A DNA stretch of 64,000 nucleotides, taken from assembly GCA_946902875.1 (NCBI GenBank), contig OX336336.1, forward strand, positions 29,343,558 through 29,407,557. The letters are read 5' to 3'. This document shows positions 1-10,699 of this stretch, piece after piece. Numbering within the stretch: the stretch's first letter is position 1; each line of letters begins with the position of its first letter. The DNA comes from Nematopogon swammerdamellus (taxonomy: Eukaryota; Arthropoda; Insecta; Lepidoptera; Adelidae). The translations under genes and the position numbers were made by a program. The notes beneath the pieces were generated by a model, which worked only from the letters and a program-made list of their open reading frames with translations, was not told the DNA's origin and made no database searches.

Positions 1-365
1 AGTAATCGAATACGTACTGTTGTACGATTGGAGGGAGGGACGCGCGCACGTCTCGGCCACTTTGCCAGCGTTATATCCTCGCCGAAGACGAGAGGACGTC
101 GCCCCGAGCCAGGCGCGGGGAAGACGAAGGGCGCCGCGCCGCTGTCGGTACCCACGTCAACACCCGACTGAACGGTAATCGGTGTCCCGTATTCGTCGCC
201 ATGCCAACCGCAAATACTTAGGAAACTTTCTCAATTTTCGACGCTTACGAAGCTTCGACTCGGCGGGTGATGGCGTTTTCTGTAATTCGAACTTGAAATC
301 GCGGAGATTTTAAACTTGGAACAGCGTGGAGAGCTCCTGTATAGCGCTGTCAAAGAGACACTTCT
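1..365. other. GC-rich unassigned stretch
   Basis: No convincing exon, RNA gene or known repeat was recognised. The first 180 bases are rich in CG dinucleotides and could be the edge of a promoter or 5' exon continuing from outside the window, but nothing in the sequence proves it. Confidence 0.3.
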
Positions 366-560
366 TCGTCATATTTACGGAAGCCTATTACTAAGCTTGC
401 AACGTCTGTATGTCTGTCCACGGACGGACTGTCTGTCCGTCCGATCTTTGGAACCGTAATAGCTAGCCAGTTGAAATTTTCAAAGAATATGTGTTATTTT
501 GGCGGATATAACAACAAATAATAAAAGTATTAACAGTGAAAAATTAAGTAGTCCCCATAC
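366..560 (+). repeat. Dispersed repeat family F copy
   Basis: This segment shares its order of motifs (a 'cctattactaagc' start, runs of 'gtctgtcc', 'ccgtaatagctagccag', then 'gttgaaattttca') with copies at 35540-35780 (plus) and, reversed, at 26150-26545 and 35965-36370. It looks like a non-coding interspersed repeat. No terminal repeats or coding capacity were seen. Confidence 0.6.
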
Positions 561-737
561 AATAAACGTGTTTTTCAACCCTTCTTTTTGTGGTGCGGAA
601 ACCTCGCTCTCCGAATCTAACTCGCACTTAGCCGGTTTTTTTATGCTACTGCATCCGTCAATTCTTCACACCTTGGTGTAAGCGTTAATAAAGTAGTTGA
701 ACTAGGTGCAATGTCAGTTGTTCCCTTTGGTCTTGCC

Positions 738-1092
738 CGTCATCTACGTAGCTCAGTGGTGCGATCGATCGACCGCACAAATGGGCGCACCGCGCACAAA
801 TGGGCGCGGTCAGAACTTGGATGGTTTCGACCGTTGGAGGCTGACCGTGGTTCGGATTCCACTTAAAACTGTAGGTCCCTTCCCTTCTTACCTTAAAAGG
901 TGGTATGGTTTAACCCGCCCGGTTTGGTACCACCGCACTGATTGAAAGGTCGGTCGAAGCAACTATGTAAATAATTGGTGTTTTCCATCCAGGTCAATGT
1001 AGCCGGCACGACCAAAGCACGGCAGCACTGTCGTGACGCTTAGTTCACCAAGGTGTTATTATATGTGTGTCGGTTTCCATAAAAAATATAAT
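738..1092 (+). mobile_element. SINE A copy (tRNA/5S-like head)
   Basis: The head contains a tRNA A-box-like 'tagctcagtggtgcg' and a degraded 5S-like 'cttggatgg'. The common SINE core 'aactgtaggtcccttccctt' follows, and the tail ends in 'gtttccataaaaaa'. The same order recurs across the window (13935, 46889, 57868, 61140). The 5S-like part is partly replaced here by a short duplication of 'acaaatgggcgc'. Confidence 0.75.
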
Positions 1093-1845
1093 AATAAATC
1101 GTGACTGCAAAACAGACTGAACTGGAAGTAATTCTTACTTCTTACTTACTTCGAACTACCTACTTATTTTTATAGCCATTTTGAGGGTCTTCTTCATATT
1201 ATCATTTAACATCGATATCTATTTTATAGATTGGCCCATCCCATACATCACTCCCGAAAAAATATGTTCTCGACGAGAACCGCATATAATGCAGATTTCA
1301 CGGACAGCCGCTTCATACGGCGTGTGCGGCGCGTGTTGAACGCACGCAAGTCTGTATCGAGTCGGTGACGCGTGTGTGCAGCATGCCCGGTTGCTGTTAT
1401 AAAGAGTGACAGTGACAAACGTTGTTGTTTGTTTCGCCTGAGCATGTTATGGCGTGTTAAGAAGCCATGCTGTCACGGATAGGATCGTGTGACGGTGCGG
1501 TGGTATCGCGTTCTCGTTCTCGCTTGCCTGCTGGTGATGGGAGTGGGCGGAAAGACGGCAAACGCGCCGCATGACGTCTTTCTCGCTCGTTCTTGTCATC
1601 TGTGGGCGGGTGGGGGCGAGCGCGCGATAGTATCGTCGTAGGGATCGTGTCACGTATCACAATACTGCGTGTGTGTGCACGCACACTTGTATCGACGTCT
1701 AGCACAGGCTGCATCGTACGACGTTCGATCTATAAAATAAATGTCGATTATCATTTACGCTAATATCAAACTCGCTGATTTATCCGCACAATGTATGATG
1801 TTGATGATCGCTTTACGCGATTCATAATGATATAACCTATATACC
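1093..1845. other. No gene recognised
   Basis: This stretch has several short open frames without family resemblance and no clear repeat boundaries. It is CG-rich between about 1300 and 1700. Nothing can be assigned. Confidence 0.3.
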
Positions 1846-2516
1846 ACACACCGTATCCCGACAATCGGGGTAAGCAGAGTAATCGGCGTTGTGCTGCAAG
1901 GACTCTGGTAAATTACAACACAACACACCGACCTCTTAGCAAAGCATTAGGACAAGACACTATCATAAGCAGCAAGTAAGGCACGAAGACCCACCTGCTG
2001 CATGCATGGTGATAGGTGGCTAGCCTGTCGCACTTGAACAAGTAAGGCACGAAGACCCACCTGCTGCATGCATGGTGATAGGTGGCTAGCCTGTCGCACT
2101 TGAACAAGTAAGGCACGAAGACCCACCTGCTGCATGCATGGTGATAGGTGGCTAGCCTGTCGCACTTGAACAAGTAAGGCACGAAGACCCACCTGCTGCA
2201 TGCATGGTGATAGGTGGCTAGCCTGTCGCACTTGAACAAGTAAGGCACGAAGACCCACCTGCTGCATGCATGGTGATAGGTGGCTAGCCTGTCGCACTTG
2301 AACAAGTAAGGCACGAAGACCCACCTGCTGCATGCATGGTGATAGGTGGCTAGCCTGTCGCACTTGAACAAGTAAGGCACGAAGACCCACCTGCTGCATG
2401 CATGGTGATAGGTGGCTAGCCTGTCGCACTTGAACACGGCATCTTGTCCTTAGTCACCTTTTACGACATGCACGGGGAGAAATGAGTGGGGATATTCTTT
2501 AAGTACCGACCCCACA
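1846..2516 (-). mobile_element. Repeat family C copy carrying a minisatellite
   Basis: Read on the minus strand, the copy starts with the family C head (complement of 'gaccccacacggcacc' at 2501-2516, then 'acgacatg' and 'cttagtcacc'). It ends with the segment complementary to 'atcccgacaatcggggtaag' at 1855. The related copies at 13150-13446 and 28907-29171 are about 270-300 bp. This one is longer because its middle holds seven copies of a 66-bp unit. Confidence 0.75.
1973..2434. repeat. 66-bp minisatellite, seven near-identical units
   Basis: The unit begins 'caagtaaggcacgaagaccc' and recurs at 1973, 2039, 2105, 2171, 2237, 2303 and 2369, with no differences that I could see. Because 66 is a multiple of three, open frames across it repeat a 22-residue peptide, but the family C copies without the expansion show it is part of a non-coding repeat. 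The homogeneity suggests a recent expansion, or a sequence kept uniform by conversion. Confidence 0.95.
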
Positions 2517-2627
2517 CGGCACCACTATCTAAGAAGGAGAGATGTCTCATCTTCTCTATCTTTAACTCTACTTCTTATAAAAGGGAAAGTCTGTTTGTAT
2601 GTATTGTATGTATGTTTTAGGTAAACT

Positions 2628-2812
2628 TTTTTTTTTTTATTGAAACTGACACGGTTGGCTACATCACCTACAACATCCGTGATGTCAGCCCATAACACCG
2701 GGTGAACTTGGTGCGACGTCAGTGCTTCCCTTCGGTCGTGCCGGCTACACTGAACTGGACGGAAAACACAAAACTATTTACATAGCCGTTTCGACCGACC
2801 GACCGACCGAAA
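2628..2812 (-). mobile_element. SINE A tail fragment
   Basis: A poly-T run at 2628-2640 is followed by the reverse complement of the SINE A tail ('gttggctacatcacctacaa', 'cataacaccgggtgaac', 'ttcggtcgtgccggctacac'). The head is missing. The copy is truncated near 2812 after a short 'gaccgaccgacc' expansion. Confidence 0.8.
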
Positions 2813-2939
2813 CTCCGGAACTACTGAACATATTCTGATGCTGTATTCACCAATGTATAGAGTACTTCTTTAGGGGGAAAGCACAGATGGGAGGGGTAGG
2901 AGGGGAGGAGGTGAGGGAGGGAAGAAGGAAAGGGATATA

Positions 2940-3108
2940 TTTCCCCCCAAGTACAGTCTCGGGTCCTTCAAGAGGGGCGTAAATGGGTACCTGTCAGGCC
3001 GGCATGGTATTCGCAACCCCCGCATACGACCGAATGTGCATGGGCGTCGTTAGACACCTTATGGGTGGCTCGGCGCCATATGTCGCGCTGTCAATAAAAA
3101 AGGGTAGG
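2940..3108 (+). mobile_element. Non-LTR retrotransposon 3' end
   Basis: The segment matches 62340-62510 base for base over long stretches ('cccccaagtacagtctcggg', 'gacaccttatgggtggctcg'). The 62-kb copy lies downstream of a decayed reverse-transcriptase C-terminal region. This is therefore a 5'-truncated 3' end of the same retrotransposon. Confidence 0.7.
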
Positions 3109-3445
3109 GGAAGGTATGGGGAGGGAGGAGAGAGAGAGAGAACATAAGAAAAGCGATCGTTTTATCATATTTGCGTTTAAATCATAATTACTTATCATCG
3201 GCCATATTCAATCAGCTAGCTATAGAATAAACGATGTAACTGGACGCCAAGTTAATGTGACGTATTGTAAGTGAAGTTGGTTAGGTTAGGTTAGGCCCGT
3301 CGGACCGTGCGTCGTCATTATGAGCGAGGACATAAGTTACTCCTACGTTGAGCGTACATTCACTGAGTCCGTACTTATACCTACGCACAAGTCCACCTCT
3401 TGCTAGACTAGACAGTAGACAGTATACAGTCAGTCAGTCAGTCAG

Positions 3446-3733
3446 TCAGCGTGTAAGCGTCCACTGCTGGACATACGCCTCTCCAATTTTCCTCCAGTCC
3501 TCCCGGCCTTCAGCGATACGAAACCACTGATTTCCGCCGGCGTACTTGATGTCGTCGTCCCACCTGGCGGGTGTTCTTCCCACGCTCCGTTTTCCTGTCC
3601 ACGGCCGCCAGTGTAGGACACGGTTACTCCAACGGTCATCGTCTCTTCGGCTAACGTGCCCAGCCCACTGCCACTTGAGCTTAGCCACCCGGTCTTTAGT
3701 CCAATCCAATCCATCAATAAAACAATTAGTCAC
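3446..3733 (-). mobile_element. RTE-like retrotransposon ORF, C-terminal fragment
   Basis: The minus-strand reading contains the pattern typical of the extreme C-terminus of RTE-type endonuclease/reverse-transcriptase proteins: 'LKWQWAGHVSRR', 'RVLHWRPWTGKRSVGR', 'RWDDDI', then 'W' and 'EAYVQQW' near the end. Only about 95 residues remain and there is no polymerase domain, so it is a 5'-truncated relic. Confidence 0.8.
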
Positions 3734-3967
3734 TTAGTCCAATATCGACTACTTTGGTGCGTCGGCGGATTGCCTCGTTACGCACAGACAGTATACACAT
3801 TCATCAATATTTTATAATATATACTTAAACCTATAATATACATACTCATTGCATCTCATTGTCCCACGCGCGAACATTCAATTCAGGACATCCTAATGGA
3901 AGAACGCATGCAAATAAATTTTATAAAAAAGTCAAATTATAAATTTTAAAAACGTCAAATAGTCAAA

Positions 3968-4096
3968 AATAATTTCCATTTACTTACTTAAAGGAGTCGG
4001 GGGACCGCTAAGTGAATAAAATATAAAACTTAAGCTGCGCGGGTATTTACTTAGCGGTCCTCCGACTCCTTTAATTAAGTAAACGGAAAGTATTTT
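3968..4096. repeat. Inverted repeat (hairpin)
   Basis: The left arm 'aaaggagtcgggggaccgct' at about 4000 is mirrored by 'agcggtcctccgactccttt' at about 4053. The outer flanks 'tttccatttacttactt' and 'aagtaaacggaaag' also pair. The loop is roughly 30 bases. It is probably a small foldback MITE remnant. Confidence 0.75.
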
Positions 4097-4264
4097 TTTA
4101 CTTTTTAAGGGTCGGGGTTTTTCAAATTTCTAATTTAACTTTTGTAACCAAATTTGGAATGAGCCAATGACAACACACGGGCGCTTTTGGACGTGCGAGC
4201 TGACTTTGCGCTGCAGTAAAGTTTGTCCTTGCGCGTTTGTAATTATTTGAAAAAAATATATATA

Positions 4265-4948
4265 CAGGGTGTTCGGCACATCGACCGGCAAAATTTTTTT
4301 GTAGGTAAGTGGGGTCATTTGCAACGTTTTGACCCATGATACCTTTTGTCAGATGTCACGTGGTATCGAGATGCGATTTTTTTTCTTTATTTTTGAAAAT
4401 TACCAAAATCCCAGCTATAACCCCTTGTAACCATTTTGTATCATTGATTGTATAAGCACGAAATAAAATTTATTGAATTTTACGATGTACCCTTGTTTTA
4501 GAAAAAAATACTATTTGATGAAGTTAATATCATGAAAAGGTTTTATGAGCTCCCAAAGTCCCGAGAACGAGTAAAAATGTGACAGAATCTTAATTTCTTA
4601 ATTCTATTATAAAAAAAATAACAGCAATTGAGTGCTTCATTTTCTTTTGAAAAGTTTGCTAGTTTACGCCCTTTGCAACGATATACCACATGTCATACAA
4701 ATAATTCACTATGGGTTCAAAATTAGGCACAGAGACAGAACAGAACGACAACGCGGGCACTAATCGGCGGTCGCTTCCCGTATTGAGAGCGTTTTCGGGA
4801 GCATTTTCAAATTTAGAATATGTACCGGTCGCGCGGGCACTGTTACAAATTATTCCTAATTTTGTCGTTCTGTTCTGGGGTCAAAATGTTGCAAATGACC
4901 ACACTTACCTACAAAAAAAAATTGTCGGTCGATGTGCCGAACAGCCTG
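4265..4948. mobile_element. MITE with ~70-bp terminal inverted repeats (CAGGGTG type)
   Basis: The left end 'cagggtgttcggcacatcga' is mirrored by 'tcgatgtgccgaacagcctg' at the right end. The match continues inward through 'gtaggtaagtggggtcattt' and its counterpart. TA dinucleotides flank both ends (4263-4264 and 4949-4950), as expected for a Tc1/mariner-type target. There is no transposase frame inside, so it would move non-autonomously. Confidence 0.85.
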
Positions 4949-5380
4949 TATATGCCACATGTTCCAAACATTTTTCAAACTACGTTACAAGGTTACCTCT
5001 TGCTTTTCTGGTTTTATTCGTGCGATTAATATACCTCCGTGAAAATAACATGGCAGCCCTCTCTCGCGCTCGCGTCCCGCGACCGAGCGAAGGGTGTGGT
5101 TTAAAATAAAATTGCGTGCGAGATTACCTGCTTGCAAATTCAGGGGTTTCCCTGAGGAAGAGTAAGCGGAAAACTTTCTTATTAGACTATTTAACTTTCC
5201 ACGTCTCTGGGGGAGGGGGGAGGGCGAGGAGTCGCCAGCATTCTAGTACAATAAAAAAAAGTACCCGCGGCGCCGCGTGTAGTGTTGTCATTATGGTACG
5301 CCAAATGAGGACGTGTGCTCCCTTTCGGTTCAAATTGAAATGTCCTTATTGTCCCATGTTCAAATTATAATCCGTAGTTA

Positions 5381-5893
5381 CAGGATGTTTCAGGATAAGC
5401 TCGAGAAACTTCAGGAATAGAAAGCACTCATTATTAGAAAAAAAAAATCCTTATCACTCAAATTGAAATTCCGTTTATTTATTTTTTTCATAAAAAAATT
5501 TAAAATTGTATCAAAAACTCGATGGACAGTGAGTAAGTATAGGGAGATTTCGCAACAGTGCTGTCTAGGTCTAGGGAGTGCAATGACCTAGCCCAGTCCC
5601 CTTTTTCTTTTGATGTCATTCACATTTTTGTGTTTGGGATTTACCTACATGCAGTTCAATTCTACTAGTTAAGCATGTAAGTTAGTCATTTTATTTGTAT
5701 TTAATAAAGGCGGATGTTAACCTTCCACCAAATCTCGATGAAACAATTTTCACCAAAAAATACTATAAAATGCCCGAATTTGGGAAAACTTTTCAGAACT
5801 TCTCGTCTTCAACTATGGGCCCATTTCGAACCCTGAAGTTACAAAACCCTATCCTGACTGTCAGGATAGGGTTTCAGGACCTGACACAGCCTG
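5381..5893 (+). mobile_element. MITE, CAGGGTG-like ends, copy 1
   Basis: The interior is shared with 36949-37415 ('cattattagaa', 'cttatcactcaaa', 'aaaggcggatgttaacc'). The ends form an inverted repeat ('tttcaggataagctcgag' at left; 'cctatcctgactgtcagg' and 'acacagcctg' at right), flanked by TA at 5379-5380 and 5894-5895. An extra inverted copy of 'ccctatcctga' near the right end suggests a local rearrangement. Confidence 0.75.
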
Positions 5894-5949
5894 TATACTG
5901 TAATTCACTAGAGCCTTCGTTCATGGCATGGCAAGGCTGACCGCGCACT

Positions 5950-6215
5950 TTATTCTTCTCTACTCCTTCTAAAGGGGAATGTTTGTCTGTATGTATTTTT
6001 GATGTAAACTCCGAAACAACTGAACAGATTTTGATGTGGTTTGCACCAATGTAAATAGTAGTTCTTGAGGCTCACTATAGGCCATCACGCTAAATAGCAA
6101 TAGGTCTGAACAGTATCAAAGAAAGTATAGTATGAGCGGAATCCTGCCTCCGCTATGAATTGACGGTCCCTCCGAGATAAATCTGGCTCGGGCATAGCGG
6201 GATTAAAACCACAGA
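5950..6215. repeat. Degenerate interspersed repeat
   Basis: The stretch carries 'gtttgtctgtatgtatt', 'aactgaacagattttgatg' and 'ggccatcacgctaaatagca'. These motifs also occur, in the same order, in the hairpin-CTAG elements at 33445 and 57290. It lies directly before the 23-bp minisatellite. Ends are unclear. Confidence 0.45.
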
Positions 6216-6240
6216 TTAGAAATGGATAAGTGGGCCAACA

Positions 6241-7268
6241 TCGCTATGTATGGAAACCAACAGCGCTATGTACTCGAGACCAAGAGCGCTATGCCTTGGA
6301 GACCAACAACGCTATGTATTGGAAACCAACAGCGCTATGTATTGGAGACCAAGAGCGCTATCTTGGATACCAAGAGCGCTATGCCTTGGAGACCAACAAC
6401 GCTATGTATTGGAAACCAACAGCGCTATGTATTGGAGACCAAGAGCGCTATGTATTGGAGACCAACAACACTATGTATTTGAGATTGGAGACCAAGAGCG
6501 CTATGTCTTGGAGACCAACAACGCTATGTATTGGAAACCAACAGCGCTATGTATTGGAGACCAAGAGCGCTATGTATTGGAGACCAACAACACTATGTAT
6601 TTGAGATTGGAGACCAAGAGCGCTATGTCTTGGAGGCCAACAACGCTATGTATTGGAAACCAACAACGCTATGTATTAGAGACCAAGAGCGCTATGTATT
6701 GGAGACCAAGAGCGCTATGCCTTGGAGACCAACAACGCTATGTATTGGAAACCAACAACGCTATGTATTGAAGACCAAGAGATATATGTACTTATTGGAG
6801 ACAAAGAGCGCTATGTATTGGAGACCAAGAGCGCTATGTATTGGAAACCAACAACGCTATGTATTGGAGACTAAGAAATCTATGTATTGGAGACAAAGAG
6901 CGCTATGTATTGGAGACAAAGAGCGCTATGTATTGGAGACCAACAACACTATGTATTGGAAACCAACTACGCTATGTATTGAAGACCAAGAGGGCTATGT
7001 ATTGGAGACCAAGAGCGCTATGTATTGGAGACCAACAACACTATGTATTTGAGATTGGAGACCAAGAGCGCTATGTCTTGGAGGCCAACAACGCTATGTA
7101 TTGGAAACCAACTACGCTATGTATTGAAGACCAAGAGGGCTATGTATTGGAGACCAAGAGCGCTATGTATTGGAGACCAACAACGCTCTATTGGAGACCA
7201 ACAACGCTATGTATTAGAGACCAAGAGCACCGAATATATATTACTAGTCCAAGAGCGCTATGTATTAA
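6241..7268 (+). repeat. 23-bp minisatellite, ~40 units
   Basis: Units follow the pattern 'gctatgtattggagaccaag' plus 'agc', with common variants ('gaaaccaacagc', 'gagaccaacaac'). Successive 'gcta' positions are 23 bases apart, for example 6424 and 6447. The period is not a multiple of three and the unit lacks stops in all forward phases, so all three plus frames stay open for up to 173 codons. There is no start context, splice pattern or family similarity to suggest protein. Confidence 0.95.
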
Positions 7269-7360
7269 AATTGGAACACGGCAGAGTTGCAAAAATTTCA
7301 AGGGAAGTTGCCCTACAGTTTTGCCTACGTTCCGAGCGGTGAAGCAACAGTGTAGGTAAC
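7269..7360 (-). mobile_element. SINE B core fragment
   Basis: The segment 'cctacagttttgcctacgtt' with 'ccgagcggtgaagcaac' and 'agtgtaggta' corresponds to the core and inner head of SINE B (compare 13740-13800 and 48690-48730). The remainder is missing. Confidence 0.6.
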
Positions 7361-8005
7361 TAGTAATATATAAGTCGATGAGGTAAGCGCGCAAATTTTT
7401 CAACCAGAAAAAATAATAGGTGCACGTCGACCGGATTCGATCTACGGGCGTCGAGAGATCGAGAGTCCGACGAGACCGCTCCTATCGCCCGCCGTCTCGT
7501 AAATATCGGTTAAATTCAAATATAATTTTTAGATTTAATAATCGAGGCGAGCGAAGTAGAGGAGGAACCGGAGTAGACTTCCGGCCGGATATGAACTTGG
7601 TCCGTTCGCCGTCGAAGCCTGCAGCTAGCATCGCGGAGGAGAGAGTAGAGAGGAGATGGGCTAAGCCAACTGGGAACGTCGTGACCAACTGGGCGCAAAC
7701 GTCATTGAAATGGGTGCGGCATCGCATCAGTCGCATCCACGGAGCGGTCGAGATTCAGTACGCGTGGAGTTATAGTGGACTATGACGTCGTGACACGTGT
7801 GTGCCGGTCGCACACAGATCATTATAACATTGCACTTTGCACCGACGACGAGGACGCGACGGTGCCGGGTCGCGCCTCGCACCCCTGCCCCTGCGTGGCT
7901 CCGCCTCGCAGCGTGTCGCTCTGTTCCCTACTTTTCATTCAGTTCTATATTCGCACCCGTACGCGATTGACGTGTTTCCTCAATATACTTTCTCTAACAG
8001 AAAGA
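7361..8005. other. No gene recognised; CG-rich
   Basis: A 121-residue plus frame at 7420-7785 is the longest here but shows no recognised domain, and its composition is arginine- and serine-rich as expected of chance frames in CG-rich DNA. Splicing or promoter function cannot be excluded. Confidence 0.25.
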
Positions 8006-8007
8006 TA

Positions 8008-8560
8008 GATAGATAGAAAATACTTTATTGCTCCAGAAAACATTTTACACAAACAGACAATAAGTAATGTACATGAGGGGCAAAGGCGGACTTATCCCTT
8101 AGCAGGGATTTCTCCCAGTCAACCTTTGGATGTTTGAGAGTCGTATGTTGTGAGATATAAGTAGGTAGTAGCAAAAGACTTGAGTGTGGGAATGTATAAT
8201 ATAATATAAGGAAAATAACTATGATAAACTATAATATACACTACATATAAGTACATACTAGTTAATTAAACGTATAAATTACTATTTATAAATTACATTA
8301 AATACATATGAATTACAATTTAAATAATACATAATACCTAAATATATACATACATACTTGTCCATTCAGAATTAAAGGATTTTTTAGCTTTTGTCTTCAC
8401 ATTGGCGGAGATAGTACAACTTTAAGTGTTTTTGAATAACGGAAGCGACTTGCAGTGCCGTATACAGTGAGGTAGTAGATTCCACAGCCGAGCTGCGTGC
8501 ACAGAAAATGAGTTTGTATAAAATCCAGTTTTATGAGTGGAAATGACTAAGATATTATAT
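8008..8560 (-). mobile_element. Non-LTR retrotransposon 3' end (tetranucleotide tail)
   Basis: On the minus strand the end reads 'gagcaataaagtattttct' followed by a 'atct' repeat, as in the plus copy at 21640-21790. Upstream (about 8400-8530), a degraded minus frame resembles the retrotransposon C-terminal 'ARLWN..LP' region, matching the style of the element at 10700-12150. It is 5'-truncated. Confidence 0.75.
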
Positions 8561-8879
8561 ACTTTATAACAGCGCATGTCGTATTATTTCACATCAGCCA
8601 CAGACTAGTAGTTATATAAAGACAACCTAAAAGTGGCACACATGTTTAACTAGAAATTAAAGCTAGCAACAACTTCTCTTACTACTATCACCTCCGTGGC
8701 TAGGATCGAGCTATCGCAGATTCAATATTCGCGCTCTGTGTGCAGACGTCGAAGTGCACCTCTGCCGGAATGAGGTCGCTTAGGGAGCCAGATTTGAAAG
8801 TTATCTTCTCCTTAAGGACCAGCTGCTACGCGCTCAATAGTACAGTGCAATTAGGAAAATATAAAATGGGGAACCAAAA

Positions 8880-10352
8880 ATGTCATGGACATGTTTTTGT
8901 ATTGTTGCTCATTCGAAAAGGACTTCGACGGAGAATTCGACTGAAACCTTAACCCTGAATTTGCGCATTGTCAAATTGCATACACAAATACAAAGTCCAT
9001 ATTCAGATTCAGATTCAGATATTTATTTCGCCATAAAGAACACACAACAATAACAATATTTCATTGAGACATATGCATATTCAGTATGGTTCGTCATCAT
9101 TTTTTATGATGTCCTGTTCAGTAGTGCAATCTATAAGGAAGAACCGGGTAAGAAACCTTACAGAGCTTTTTTAAATATAACTTACATACTAAGTTTTCAT
9201 TATGTTAAATATAACATACTATATCTAAGCAAAGAATTAAAAATACTAAGTCAAAAATATACCCATTAAAAAAGATAATAAAATACAAAACAAAGAACAT
9301 AGGGTTCAGTCAAGTTATTAATAAAATTTGTGTTTATGCATATAAACAATTTGAATTATCAAAGTCAGCAGAATTCTTATTTACAGTATGAAAAAAATTC
9401 ACTTAACTTATAAAATGGATTGTCTAAGAGAAATATTTTCAGCTGACTCTGGAACACATTGTCAATATTTATTGATTTTATTATATCAGGAACATTTTCG
9501 TACAATTTGGGTCCAATCACGTCAGGATATACACGGATGTACAGGATATACAGGATATATCATACACGGACTACACAAATTCGAGTGTGGATTGACGGGC
9601 GAAAATCAACCGCATCCCGTTTGGTTTAATTTGTGTTTTAAAATACTGGAAATTGAGTCTAGTTTAAATATGAAACTGTCTATGGCAGTGGTTCCCAAAC
9701 GGTCCATCGACCGGTAGATCCCAAGAGGAAAATCGATCGGTGAAAATAAATGTAGAACAAAAAGTTACTTGTAGAAACATCAAGGAATTCTAATATTTGA
9801 TGTGACAACCATTTTCCGGGTGGTGTCGACTTCAGCAAGGACCGCAATAGTAACAAATATAAAGGATGTAATGAACATTGTTTTCAATTCAAACAAAGAT
9901 GACTACAAATTATTGAACAACGAAAACTTTTTGGTACAAGTGTCGACACACAGTCTCGCACAGCCTTTAATTTTTTTGTAGGTAGATCTTCATAGAAAAA
10001 AGTTTTTGGCACCACTAGTCTACGGTGTCTCAGCTCAGATGCACTAGAAAAGAGATACACGCGGAGAAACCGGGCGAAAGAACTTTGATAGAGTACTTTC
10101 AACTTTGGACGCTGATAACTGTTTTCCTATATATCGGAGTTTAACTTTATACAGCCTTAGTTAAAGAGTAAATCCTGACCGGTCCAAGACCCCAGGTTGA
10201 TTGCTGTGGGATAATTAGAACGCGAGAAATGAGAGGTTGAAAAAAAAAAGCAAAATCCAAGATGGCGGCGGTAGAGGCAATTTGGCCAATGCGCAAATTC
10301 AGGATGAAGATCATCGGCGAACACCCTTTCGAATGAGCAACAAAATAAAAAA
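8880..10352. repeat. Distant inverted repeat pair flanking 1.3 kb
   Basis: The left segment 'ttgctcattcgaaaaggact' and 'ctgaatttgcgcattg' (8906-8982) is mirrored on the right by 'caatgcgcaaattcaggatg' and 'ccctttcgaatgagcaa' (10286-10342). The interval contains a retrotransposon 3' end (9002-9420). The pair may be the ends of one element, or two separate copies in opposite orientation. Confidence 0.5.
9002..9540 (-). mobile_element. Non-LTR retrotransposon 3' end (hexanucleotide tail)
   Basis: The tail is a 'agattcagattcagat' repeat next to 'atttatttcgccataaagaa', so the minus strand carries AATAAA before its tail. The same 3' end recurs at 59553-59665, and the more internal part ('aaaatggattgtctaagaga', 'cagctgactctgg') recurs at 32290-32710. 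No polymerase domain remains. Confidence 0.75.
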
Positions 10353-10699
10353 TGCACTTGAAATTTTTGGGTCAGTTACTAAATGCACTGGCGTGCAAAA
10401 CGGCAAAATGGTATTCCGTGCAAATTGTTTGCACAAACGCTGATTTTGCTTCCGGACCACTTGTACCATTAGACAGTACCATTGATGGTACAATTTGCAC
10501 TGATTTATCCCAATAGTACCATTGAAGATACAACTCAGTAGGTACCATTAATGGTACGACTGGTACCGATTTATCCCATATCGCAAACGAATACGTAAAG
10601 ACGACATGACAGTACGTATAATGCGCAAACTGTTTACACACACTTTATATGATTGCGACGAGTTTGCACCAACCGGTTTGTACATTGTAATCTTGCGGG
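9541..10699. other. No gene recognised
   Basis: Apart from the right half of the distant inverted repeat (10286-10342), this stretch holds only a cluster of palindromic 'gtaccattgatggtac'-like motifs at 10460-10570. No exon was recognised. Confidence 0.3.

Noticed and set aside
1913..2437. Two overlapping minus frames of 160-174 residues with a 22-residue repeat
   Set aside because: They come from the 66-bp period of a minisatellite inside a non-coding repeat; other copies of that repeat lack the frame.
6222..7359. Several 120-173-residue plus frames in all three phases
   Set aside because: All follow from a stop-free 23-bp unit; no start context, splice signals or domain.
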